64,000 bases of DNA from the NCBI GenBank assembly GCA_035487355.1, contig DATHMF010000030.1, positions 1 to 64,000 of the forward strand, read 5' to 3'. The notes under the pieces are model-generated. The model did not search any database and was not told the DNA's origin. It saw only the letters and a program-made list of their open reading frames with translations. This stretch comes from Terriglobales bacterium. GTDB taxonomy: Bacteria; Acidobacteriota; Terriglobia; Terriglobales; Acidobacteriaceae. Position 1 is the stretch's first letter. Every line of letters starts with the position of its first letter. A program made the position numbers and the translations under genes. Below are positions 53,588-61,864 of this stretch, piece after piece.

Positions 53588-55537
53588 TTAATCGTCTGCC
53601 CCGACCAGTTTTTCTGTGCCATTTGCTGCGGCCGACAAGGAGATTTCCTGGTCTTTATATTGCAACTGATAGAGCTTCCAATAGATTCCGCGGCGGGCCA
53701 ACAGTTGCTGGTGGTTTCCGATCTCGCGCACGCGGCCCTTGTGCATAACAATGATCTTATCGGCGCGCTGGATGGTCGAAAGCCGGTGGGCCACGACGAC
53801 CGAGGTGCGTCCCTGGGTGCCGATCATGCGGTTGAGGGCGTCGCGCACGTGGAATTCGGTTTCGGTATCAACGCTGGAGGTGGCTTCATCCAGGATCAAC
53901 ACGCGGGGGTTATGGGCCAGTGCGCGGGCAAAGGAGATAAGTTGCTTTTGTCCGGTGGAAAGTGTGGTGCCACGCTCGTGGACGGGCTCCTGGAAGCCGC
54001 CGGGCAGCTTGCGGATAAAATCGGCCACGTTGACCTGTTCGGCGGCCTGCTCCACGGCTTCGGATTCGATCCAGTCGCTGCCCAGCCGGATATTCTGCTC
54101 AATGGTCCCGGTGAAGAGAAACGGATCCTGTAATACCATGCCAAAGTTGCGGCGCAATTCGTCCAGGTCCATCTCGCGGACGTCCACGCCATCTATGCGG
54201 ACGGCGCCGCGCTGCACATCGTAAAAGCGCAGCAACAGGGACAGGATAGTGGTCTTGCCTGCGCCGGTGTGGCCCACAATAGCGATGGTTTCGCCGGGTT
54301 CGATGGTAAAGGAGACGTCGCACAGCACCCAGTCGGGCTCGCCGGCCTTGGATTCGTGGGCGCGCGCCACTTCAACGGGCGCGCCATCCTCGGCTTCCTT
54401 CAGCGGTACGTTTCTGTAAGCGAACCAGACGTGATCGAACTCGATGCGTCCGGGGCCCAGAGGCTTTTGAGGAGAAGGTGGCGTGACGATTGCCGAGGGA
54501 GTATCGAGCAGCTTGAAGATGCGCTCGCTGGAGGCCATGGCGCCTTGCAGGATATTGTATTTTTCGCTGAGATCCATGATCGGGCGGAAGAAGCGCAGGG
54601 CGTATTGCATGAATGCCGTCAGGATGCCGATGGTGACCGCCCCGCGCAGCACTTGGCTGCCGCCGAACCAGATGATGGCAGCGATGGCAAGCGACGACAG
54701 CACTTCCACCACGGGGTAGTAGACGGAGTAGGCCATGATGGCGTCTTTGAAGGCATCCATATGGGAGGCATTGATATCTTCAAAGCGCTTGTAGGCGCGC
54801 TTTTCGCGGTTGAATAACTGCAACACCATGATGCCGCTGACGTGCTCCTGCATGAAAGCATTGATGCGAGCGATGGCGGTGCGAATGCGGCGGTAAGATT
54901 CGCGCACCGAGCGGCGGAACAGCGTGGTGACAATCAGGATCAGGGGCAGGACTGCGAGAGTGATCAGCGCCAGCCACCACTTCATGGTCAGCATGACGGC
55001 GACGATGCCAACCAGCACAAAAACATCTTCAATGATCGAGACCACGCCGGCGGTGAACATTTCGTTCAATGCGTCCACGTCGGTGGTGACACGGGTCACC
55101 AGACGGCCGACCGGATTCTTATCGAAAAATCCAACGTGCATGCCCTGGAGGTGACGGAAGATCTGGCTGCGCAGATCAAACATGACCTTTTGGCCGGTCC
55201 ATTGCATGTAATAGGTTTGGGCAAATTCGAGGAAGAACCCGAAGCAGAGCAGAAAGACGTAAATCGCGCCAATCTGGGCAATGCCCACGAGCGGTTGCGG
55301 ACTCAACCAGCGCTCAAGGCCAAACAAATTGTGCGCGCCTGGCTTGGGGGCCAGATATTTATCAACGGCAACCATGGTCAGGTAAGGGCCCAGGATGTCG
55401 GCTGCGGCTTTGAGCACAATGGAAACCAGGGCAATCGCTACCTGCCACTTGTAGGGACGCAAGTAGGTGAGCAGCCGCTTCATCAGCCGGCTGTCATACG
55501 CTTTGCCCAGTGCTTCTTCTTCGTGGATATTGGCCAT
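53588..55537 (-). CDS. ABC exporter (permease-ATPase fusion, MsbA/MdlB-like)
   Basis: The product has 649 residues. Six transmembrane helices (roughly residues 25-330) are followed by a nucleotide-binding domain with Walker A GHTGAGKTT, signature LSTGQKQLISFARAL, Walker B RVLILDEATSSVD and the H-loop in VAHRLSTI. The STGQK variant is common in exporters that pair as heterodimers (MdlB/YheH-like). The start was placed at MANIHEEE (55537). Next to lpxB, lipid A or phospholipid flipping is a plausible task. Confidence 0.9.
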   Translation of the reverse strand: MANIHEEEALGKAYDSRLMKRLLTYLRPYKWQVAIALVSIVLKAAADILGPYLTMVAVDKYLAPKPGAHNLFGLERWLSPQPLVGIAQIGAIYVFLLCFGFFLEFAQTYYMQWTGQKVMFDLRSQIFRHLQGMHVGFFDKNPVGRLVTRVTTDVDALNEMFTAGVVSIIEDVFVLVGIVAVMLTMKWWLALITLAVLPLILIVTTLFRRSVRESYRRIRTAIARINAFMQEHVSGIMVLQLFNREKRAYKRFEDINASHMDAFKDAIMAYSVYYPVVEVLSSLAIAAIIWFGGSQVLRGAVTIGILTAFMQYALRFFRPIMDLSEKYNILQGAMASSERIFKLLDTPSAIVTPPSPQKPLGPGRIEFDHVWFAYRNVPLKEAEDGAPVEVARAHESKAGEPDWVLCDVSFTIEPGETIAIVGHTGAGKTTILSLLLRFYDVQRGAVRIDGVDVREMDLDELRRNFGMVLQDPFLFTGTIEQNIRLGSDWIESEAVEQAAEQVNVADFIRKLPGGFQEPVHERGTTLSTGQKQLISFARALAHNPRVLILDEATSSVDTETEFHVRDALNRMIGTQGRTSVVVAHRLSTIQRADKIIVMHKGRVREIGNHQQLLARRGIYWKLYQLQYKDQEISLSAAANGTEKLVGADD

Positions 55538-55670
55538 GCGACCTGTGAATATTGTATAGACGTTCTGGACGTAATGGTGGATGCAAAAGAAAGACGCAGT
55601 CGGAAAGAAGCACTCAGCCGCGAGAGCCAAAGCTTGACCGCAGAGAGTGGGGAAGAACGCAAAGGGGCGT

Positions 55671-57353
55671 CTAGGGCGCGGTGCGTTTTGCGAAGTATCT
55701 TACGGGGCGCGCCCCTCTTACAAGCGTGACCTCTGCGACGAGAGTGTAATTGTCTTGAATAAATTTCTTCAACTCCTCGTCGGATTCGTATCCATCGTCC
55801 TTGGTCCAATCCCACATGAACGCATTTGGCGTAGCAGAGTCAATAAACAGATCAGGCATGGAGCTGCGCAAGTCTGCGAGGAAGCGGCTACGGAAATAGG
55901 GCTGCAAGGGGCCTTTGGTAATCACAAGAGCTGCCACCGCATCGCGAGTTGCCGGCGGAATTCCGGTGAGCACATAAACGCCGGGGGTCCATCCCCATAT
56001 CGCCAAGCTCTTCACGGAACGGGTTTTTTGTATGACGCCGACCATATCGGCAAGCCTTTCATTGGTCTTCAGCCGCGGATTGCTTGCATAGAACGACTGG
56101 GAGGAGCGAGCCTGGTACGCGCTGAAAACTGCAAGCCCCCCCAACACAATAATCGAGAACAGCATTGTGTACAGTCGTCGGGAGCGGGACTGTTCTCCGG
56201 CAGGCCAATCTGTATTGGGGGAGGCTAACGTCACAGCAAGGCAGGTTACGGGAAAAATGAGGAACTGTGTATGATGATCAAATATTTTTGCCGGCCTGCA
56301 CACGGCAAAGAGCGCGGCACCCGTATAGGCAAGTATGCCCGCGAATATCCAGCGATGCGCTGCCGTTGGCAACCATGGTGCCTGGCTTCTGAGGACACTC
56401 AACAAAAACAGGACGAAAGCGAATCCGAAAATGTTCAGAAGCTGCTGGGCGTGGGGTTGCGCGAAGAAATAAACGCAATGATCTATCAATTGTTTTACGG
56501 TGAGTGGGCCCGCCCAGAAAAGGTTCTCAAGTATGTAGGAATTCCAGAAATCCCTCAACGATCCGCATGCGATCAGTACAGCAAGCATGATCACAGTCGG
56601 GAGAAGGGCCCCACTGCAGAGCACGATCGTTTGCAGCGTCCGCTGCCGCAGGCTCAGGGAGCGGCTGCCGAGAAACAAGGTTGCGGTAAAAATCACGAGA
56701 CCGAGTACGGCAGCGATCGGCGCCGCCTGTATTTTGAACCACGGAGCCATGCCCAGCACAAGACCGCCCAAAAAAAGAAGAAGCTGCTGGTGCGATTCAC
56801 TGCGTGAGGGAAAATCCTGGGACCACACCAGGAAGCTATAAAACCCCAGAATCAACATCAGTGCTGGGAAAAGTTCACTCGAATAGTGCAGAAAGTCCGG
56901 ACTGACCGTGTCGCCATAAAAAAGGACCATCGAGATCGCTCCCAGAAGCGCGGTTATCTTGGAACCAATCCGGAGAAAAACGAGATAGGACAACAGCACC
57001 TGCACACTGACCAGCACAGCCGCAAGCACGTGCGCCATGAGGTAACTCGGCTTGAACCCCATCCCCAGCAGGATGGATATCGGATAGGAATTCAGAGGTC
57101 CGCTGGACGTCGGATCTATACCTTTCCATGGACGCGGATCCTGAAGAAACTTCATGCCCTGGCTCAGCCATTGGCTTTCATCAACGTTCAATTCATATGG
57201 AAGGACGATGCTCGGCAATCGCATCAAGACGAGACACCCGAGTAATACTGCCGATACGATCACCGGGGACAGAAACGCAAAGCTGGAGGGATGCTGCAAT
57301 AGCATTGCGCTGGAGTGTTCAGCCTGGCTGCTCGCAGTGGCGTGCATTGGCAT
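55671..57353 (-). CDS. GT-C-like multi-span membrane protein
   Basis: The product has 560 residues with roughly a dozen hydrophobic segments. The first external loop carries NVDESQW, resembling the acidic motif of GT-C glycosyltransferases (PMT/ArnT/GT39 group), which use lipid-linked sugars. The C-terminal part is soluble (about residues 445-560). It could be a mannosyl- or sugar-transferase acting in the periplasm; this remains an inference from the loop motif and topology. It ends about 120 bases upstream of the exporter start. Confidence 0.65.
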   Translation of the reverse strand: MPMHATASSQAEHSSAMLLQHPSSFAFLSPVIVSAVLLGCLVLMRLPSIVLPYELNVDESQWLSQGMKFLQDPRPWKGIDPTSSGPLNSYPISILLGMGFKPSYLMAHVLAAVLVSVQVLLSYLVFLRIGSKITALLGAISMVLFYGDTVSPDFLHYSSELFPALMLILGFYSFLVWSQDFPSRSESHQQLLLFLGGLVLGMAPWFKIQAAPIAAVLGLVIFTATLFLGSRSLSLRQRTLQTIVLCSGALLPTVIMLAVLIACGSLRDFWNSYILENLFWAGPLTVKQLIDHCVYFFAQPHAQQLLNIFGFAFVLFLLSVLRSQAPWLPTAAHRWIFAGILAYTGAALFAVCRPAKIFDHHTQFLIFPVTCLAVTLASPNTDWPAGEQSRSRRLYTMLFSIIVLGGLAVFSAYQARSSQSFYASNPRLKTNERLADMVGVIQKTRSVKSLAIWGWTPGVYVLTGIPPATRDAVAALVITKGPLQPYFRSRFLADLRSSMPDLFIDSATPNAFMWDWTKDDGYESDEELKKFIQDNYTLVAEVTLVRGARPVRYFAKRTAP

Positions 57354-57503
57354 AGTGTATCGGCTACCGAGTTACCTCGTCACTTGGTCCCACGTCTCAT
57401 GAGTGCTGAAGAGTAAGAACCTGTACAAGAGATTTTTCCGCTGGAGATGGTCGACCTGCGGGGTTCTGACAGGATGCAGCAGGGCATCAGTTGTAGGCCG
57501 GTG

Positions 57504-58016
57504 CTAGTTGGTAAATGGGCGTTGGAAGCTGGCATCAATGCCGGTGACGACGACTTTTCCGTTTTCCCGGCCGATGGTGGCTCTTTCGTAATCCTGCATA
57601 GTTCCCGTAGATCCGTAGTCTCCCTCGGCAGCCAGATACGTAGTTACGGTCTGGATGGCAGTATAGGTAATCACGGCGGAGTTTCCGTCAGGCGCAATGG
57701 TGATATGGAGGTTGGTGCGCTGAATTTTGTTCTCGCGCAGCCTGGGGAAGACGCGCTTAAGATTTGTCCGATAGTGCTCACGGTTCATGGAAACCATCTG
57801 TAGCCCGGTGGAGCTGTCCATAACCACTTTGAGCAAGGCATCTTTGCCGATGTTTTCGCAGACCGCGTCTGGATCTTTGCTATGTTGGGCCTTGCTGTCA
57901 CTTTCCAAGAGATTGAGGACATCTTGCTTGGTGATAGCTTGTGCCACGGCGTGCGTGGCCGCGAGCACAGAGGCAACCATGAGAACAAATGCGCAGACAA
58001 GCTTTCGGGTGTACAT
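57504..58016 (-). CDS. Small secreted protein, possibly NTF2-like
   Basis: The product has 170 residues from MYTRKLVC, with a signal peptide (CAFVLMVASVLAATHAVAQ). The mature part (residues 27-170) has helices then long beta strands (NLHITIAPDGNSAVITYTAIQTV), a pattern seen in NTF2/SnoaL-like folds, but no motif is decisive. It starts 72 bases after the E2-like gene and is the last gene of the ubiquitin-like operon if cotranscribed; its link to the pathway is unproven. Confidence 0.6.
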   Translation of the reverse strand: MYTRKLVCAFVLMVASVLAATHAVAQAITKQDVLNLLESDSKAQHSKDPDAVCENIGKDALLKVVMDSSTGLQMVSMNREHYRTNLKRVFPRLRENKIQRTNLHITIAPDGNSAVITYTAIQTVTTYLAAEGDYGSTGTMQDYERATIGRENGKVVVTGIDASFQRPFTN

Positions 58017-58088
58017 ATTATTTCTTTTCAAGATCAGCCGTACATAACAGAAGCACTCAGCAGTCAGACGCCGCAAAGACGGCTTATG

Positions 58089-58691
58089 TTAACTGATTAC
58101 AATCTTTTCCGACCAAGGATCTTCCGTCCCTTGTTCCGGGGCTCCTCGCTCTGGCGTCTCCTGTTCTGGAACTGTTGGAGCCTGCGGAGCCGCCGAGCCG
58201 GCAACATCCGATTCCTGAATGTCACCAAGGGAGGGGGCAATACTCCGGCTATCCACGGGCAACAGGTGCGGGTTTTGGGCGGCCCACTTTGCGGCCAACC
58301 CATTCAAGGGACTTTTGGTGTTGTATTCCTGATAGGCAATCATTCGTCCGATACGAATGATGAGATCATCGAGTCCCTCGGATGCGGCCCAGAAGTCGCC
58401 GATACAAACAGTGGCGTCATCGAAGTTAGGATGAAAGACCGGCGTCAACATCCTGCATTGAGGCGCGCGCCTGGGATAGCCAAGAGAAAGATTCACTTCC
58501 AGCACGTGAGTATCGCGCTCCAGGATATCTCCGGTCGGCGAGACGTACAGACCGCGTATCTTGTAGGTGAAACGATACACTTCCGGAGGAAGCCCGGCCG
58601 TGCCGGTGATCTGGATCAGCGGCCAGCCCTTCAACATCCGCTGCAGTAACTGGTAGTCCTGCGCGAGGCGACGGATACGAGGAGCGGTCAT
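58089..58691 (-). CDS. E2 (ubiquitin-conjugating)-like protein
   Basis: The product has 200 residues. The core matches the UBC fold: a YP..AP strand (GYPRRAPQCRMLTPVFHPNF), the HPN motif (87-89) that stabilises the oxyanion, and a cysteine seven residues on (Cys96, TVCIG) where E2 enzymes carry the ubiquitin thioester. A downstream helix follows (GLDDLIIRIGRMIAYQ). The C-terminal 50 residues are Pro/Glu/Ser-rich and probably disordered. It lies in one operon with Ubl, E1, JAMM and RING-type genes, so a conjugating role is strongly suggested. Confidence 0.88.
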   Translation of the reverse strand: MTAPRIRRLAQDYQLLQRMLKGWPLIQITGTAGLPPEVYRFTYKIRGLYVSPTGDILERDTHVLEVNLSLGYPRRAPQCRMLTPVFHPNFDDATVCIGDFWAASEGLDDLIIRIGRMIAYQEYNTKSPLNGLAAKWAAQNPHLLPVDSRSIAPSLGDIQESDVAGSAAPQAPTVPEQETPERGAPEQGTEDPWSEKIVIS

Positions 58692-58727
58692 AGAGCAATA
58701 GTCATCCCAAGAAGCCGTGGCGAAAAT

Positions 58728-59387
58728 TTATGGCACACCTGTTTTCTTCCATTTTGCGATGGAATTGACATGGTATTGCAAATAGACCGTGCTGAAGAAA
58801 AAGGTCATGACACCGCTCAAATGCAAGCCCATATTTTCTGTGGAGGTGTAATACTCCTCCATGGCGGCCTTGATCTTGAAGATGCCGATAAGATAAGCAA
58901 TCGCTCCGCCGATAATGAGTATGCCGCCAATCAACGGTCCGGAGTCGGAGTGCGCATTCAGTACCATGGCGAATACTCCAGCAATAAATCCTGCAGGATA
59001 CATGGCCACGAGTATCAGGATGTTATTGTCGCCGCTGAGCTTGCGCGCCCAGTTCGCCAGTATAAATGTCCAAGCCATGTTGAAGAGGATGAAGGGAGAA
59101 AAGAGGCGCGACAGAATGCCCATTAGCAAGACAACACCCCAATGGAGATTCGGGGGTAGCTCGACTGTCGCGACCGGTGCGAAAGCCGGCGCGGCGGCAG
59201 CGCCGGACGCGGCCGACACGGGGACTGCGATATTACCCACGACTTGAGAAACCAATCCCCAATCACTCATGCCTTCGCTTTTTGCCAGGTCGCCTGGCGA
59301 GATCTTTCCCGATTGCACCTGCTGCTGTAAATCCGCAAGCGAGAAGGGACCCAGTTGTTCGGTACCACGTTTCACAAAATAGTCCAT
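58728..59387 (-). CDS. GYF_2-domain membrane protein
   Basis: The product has 219 residues. The N-terminal 50 residues (DYFVKRGTEQLGPFSLADL ... SWDW-like position GMSDWGLV) match the GYF_2/DUF4339 domain, which binds proline-rich peptides in the cytoplasm. Five or so hydrophobic segments follow. The GYF_2 domain could recruit partners such as the Pro-rich E2 tail or the RING protein. It starts 14 bases after the RING-TM2 gene and ends 36 bases before the E2 gene. Confidence 0.78.
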   Translation of the reverse strand: MDYFVKRGTEQLGPFSLADLQQQVQSGKISPGDLAKSEGMSDWGLVSQVVGNIAVPVSAASGAAAAPAFAPVATVELPPNLHWGVVLLMGILSRLFSPFILFNMAWTFILANWARKLSGDNNILILVAMYPAGFIAGVFAMVLNAHSDSGPLIGGILIIGGAIAYLIGIFKIKAAMEEYYTSTENMGLHLSGVMTFFFSTVYLQYHVNSIAKWKKTGVP

Positions 59388-59401
59388 AGAAAAACGCGCT
59401 C

Positions 59402-59953
59402 CTACGATTGGAATTGAACTCCCTTGCTGTCATGATTGACAATACAGATTTCAATGACCGCCCACAGCCAGGCCATTGGACTACCATAGCCAAGAGTTAC
59501 AACGGAAAGGCACAACTGTCCAATGGCCTTGCCGTAGTATCCGGCATAAAAATTGTGTCCGCCCAACGCCCCCAGAAAAACCCCCAGCAGAATGAACGTC
59601 ATCTTGTTCTTGGCAACGGGTGGCGAAGTGGGGAAGATAGCAGTGCCCACAACGGGAGCGCCATTCGCATTGCTCGACTGGGGCTGGGTCGCAGCCGCGG
59701 GCGCATACCCGGCAAAGGTGGGCACAGAGCCTGACCGAATAGTTCCGGCGACCGGAACAGACACTAATTCCGGGGCAGACACCGCAACCTTGGGCTCTTC
59801 TGCCGGTGCGCAGCGGCAACCGAAGAGCGTGCAGCCGCCATTTTCTGCATAGCAGTCTTTATGGTGCGGTGTTCCACACCCCTCGCAGAACAGGTCCTCT
59901 CCAGAGGCGGAATCAACAGATGTGCGGCAATAAGGACACACAGCACCAGTCAT
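59402..59953 (-). CDS. Prokaryotic RING-type zinc-finger protein with TM2 domain
   Basis: The product has 183 residues. The N-terminal 48 residues contain an ordered Cys/His array: Cys6, Cys9, Cys23, Cys26, His30/His31, Cys34, Cys41, Cys46, Cys48 (CPYC, CEGCGTPHHKDC), the pattern of the prokaryotic RING finger family. An Ala/Pro-rich linker then leads to a TM2 domain (LGVFLGALGGHNFYAGYYGK) with two helices, anchoring the RING in the membrane. RING fingers of E3 ligases bind E2; this is the best E3 candidate of the operon. It overlaps the FHA gene by four bases. Confidence 0.85.
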   Translation of the reverse strand: MTGAVCPYCRTSVDSASGEDLFCEGCGTPHHKDCYAENGGCTLFGCRCAPAEEPKVAVSAPELVSVPVAGTIRSGSVPTFAGYAPAAATQPQSSNANGAPVVGTAIFPTSPPVAKNKMTFILLGVFLGALGGHNFYAGYYGKAIGQLCLSVVTLGYGSPMAWLWAVIEICIVNHDSKGVQFQS

Positions 59954-61017
59954 GAGCGCTGTTTCTCCTTGTAACGGAAGGAATATCGGCCAATCTGCAC
60001 CAGGTCTCCATCCTGCAGAACGCGTGAGGCTATAGGTTGTCCTGCGACATAAACATTTCCCAGGGCCCGCATTTGTACACGGGCCCCAGTAATTTCAACA
60101 ACCGCGTGCTGGGGAAGAATGGTTTGGTCTTTGAACAAGTAGACATCAGATTGCTGCTGGCTGCCGATAACGGTAGAAGACTTGTACAAAATGAATTGCT
60201 TTCCTGCCAGCGGACCGGCGGTTACATAAAGCCAACGGTCCTTGAGGGCGCTCTCAACCATGCCCATCGCGATACCGGTCGTCATGCCAAAAAGGGCAAA
60301 ACCAACTACTCTGCTGGCAGCTCCGCCGCCAGTCACAAACGAGATTGGATCGAAGATGATGCCGCCCAGTCCCGCACCGATGATTCCACCGAGTATTCCG
60401 AACTTGGCCTTCTTTGGCGATTGGCCGACAATGCCATAAATGATTCCACCCGCCACGCCGAATATCATCCAGGCGATGCCACGGGAAATCCACCACGCTG
60501 GATTGCGAGGGGATTGAATGCCGGCCGCGAAGCTCATTTGAAGGGCGATGTTGTAGATAATGTTGGCTATGAAACTGAAAATGAAGCCAAGCATCACACC
60601 CAGTGGTAACGCCAAGGCGCCGCGAAACAACGCCTTGCGCAGCGACCGTTCTACAATGCTTTCGGCGATGGCGAACCCTAAACACATGAAGGTCAGCATC
60701 AAGGGCACCATCCACAGATTACCCCAGCGGCGCCCTTCGCCGCCGTCTATGAAGAACGGCTCACAAATCCCCCAACCGACAATCGCGCCAAGAAGACCGG
60801 CCACACCAAGATAGAACCAACCTTGCAGCAGGATGGAGCCACGTGTTTCTGACGCGGTAGCAGGGTCATCAACTGCAGCACTGATGCTGCCGTAGGTCTT
60901 TCCTCCCACATCGGCTGGTTTGGACGGCGCAACCGGAGCAGCAGTTTCCGGCAGGGTGACAGCCGCAAGGTCCTCGAAGGTAATCTTGATGCCTTCTTTA
61001 TTGTCTTTGCTGGCCAT
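59950..61017 (-). CDS. Multi-span membrane protein with C-terminal FHA-like domain
   Basis: The product has 355 residues. After a polar N-terminus (1-60) come about six or seven hydrophobic helices (63-255), then an FHA-like domain (about 265-350). The FHA fold shows as LYKSSTVIGSQQQSDVYLF and LPQHAVVEITG, but residues used for phosphothreonine binding, the GR and SxxH motifs, are replaced by GS and LPQH, so phosphopeptide binding is doubtful. It overlaps the JAMM gene by 20 bases and the RING gene by 4. Confidence 0.82.
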   Translation of the reverse strand: MASKDNKEGIKITFEDLAAVTLPETAAPVAPSKPADVGGKTYGSISAAVDDPATASETRGSILLQGWFYLGVAGLLGAIVGWGICEPFFIDGGEGRRWGNLWMVPLMLTFMCLGFAIAESIVERSLRKALFRGALALPLGVMLGFIFSFIANIIYNIALQMSFAAGIQSPRNPAWWISRGIAWMIFGVAGGIIYGIVGQSPKKAKFGILGGIIGAGLGGIIFDPISFVTGGGAASRVVGFALFGMTTGIAMGMVESALKDRWLYVTAGPLAGKQFILYKSSTVIGSQQQSDVYLFKDQTILPQHAVVEITGARVQMRALGNVYVAGQPIASRVLQDGDLVQIGRYSFRYKEKQRS

Positions 61018-61864
61018 CTTTCTCCTTCTTCTCCTTGCCGGCGGAATCTGTGGAAGTCTTGCCGGCGGGTTGAGCAGTATCGTGCGTCAAATTCTGACCA
61101 TTCTGGTCACTTGTCTTTTCCTGGCCTTCGGGTATGGCCTGAATGATACGCCCAGTCTGAGGATCAACCGGCACCGGCATTACCACGACACGTGGGAAGA
61201 CCACCCAGGCCACAACCAGACCGCAAGCAAAGATCACCAAGTACCAAAGAATCGCAGTAGTCCAGCGCAACCAGGCAGGCTCTGGATTGGATTCGGGCCG
61301 GGGTGAGTCATCGCGTCCCACCACGTGATCATCACCCAGATCAAAGCCCATCGGTTCAGGTTTGCCGGTTTCCCCTGCGCATTCCCCGCCCTTTGAGTCG
61401 GCGACAGCCAGTTGCGATAGCCGCTCAAGCGAACCACCGACCCAGCCGAAGCAGCCTTCCTCATCACTCTGGGGGTCATACACCCAGGCCACCTGTTGCG
61501 GTGACGAGAAGAAATTCTTATGGATAAAAGTATCGTGATCGGAGAGAAAAACGCCGAATCCAGGATGCGAGTGATACCACCCAAGGATTCGTTCGTCAGG
61601 ATATTCTTTGTCCTTAACGTTGTAAATGTGCTCCCATGTATCCTGGGTAAAAGTAACGTGCGTGCCCCCTTGCGCCGCATTCACGCCGGGGATGGAGGCT
61701 TCGACCTTCAGTTTGCCTTCGTGCTCACGCCCGATCAGGACTCCGCACACTTCGCTTTTGCTCTGCGAGCGTGCGTGCTGGCGTATGCGACGCAGAACCT
61801 CGCTATTGATAATAAGCGCCGGGCCTTCCCCCTTCATTTTCGACTTACGCGTCACGTTTTCCAC
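60998..61864 (-). CDS. JAMM/MPN (Mov34) metalloprotease with membrane anchor
   Basis: The product has 288 residues. The JAMM zinc site is complete: Glu38 (SEVCGVLIG), His98 and His100 (YHSHPGFG), Ser108 and Asp111 (LSDHD). Such enzymes release ubiquitin-like proteins from conjugates or trim their C-termini. A single transmembrane helix lies at about 201-223 (WTTAILWYLVIFACGLVVAW), with a Lys/Gln/Glu-rich tail after it. The start is GTG 61864, 13 bases inside the E1 gene; ATG 61837 is an alternative. It overlaps the next gene by 20 bases. Confidence 0.9.
   Translation of the reverse strand: MENVTRKSKMKGEGPALIINSEVLRRIRQHARSQSKSEVCGVLIGREHEGKLKVEASIPGVNAAQGGTHVTFTQDTWEHIYNVKDKEYPDERILGWYHSHPGFGVFLSDHDTFIHKNFFSSPQQVAWVYDPQSDEEGCFGWVGGSLERLSQLAVADSKGGECAGETGKPEPMGFDLGDDHVVGRDDSPRPESNPEPAWLRWTTAILWYLVIFACGLVVAWVVFPRVVVMPVPVDPQTGRIIQAIPEGQEKTSDQNGQNLTHDTAQPAGKTSTDSAGKEKKEKDGQQRQ

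Noticed and set aside
60146-60900. Further plus-strand frames within the ubiquitin-like operon
   Set aside because: They are shadows of the FHA-like and JAMM genes, without motif or ribosome-binding site.
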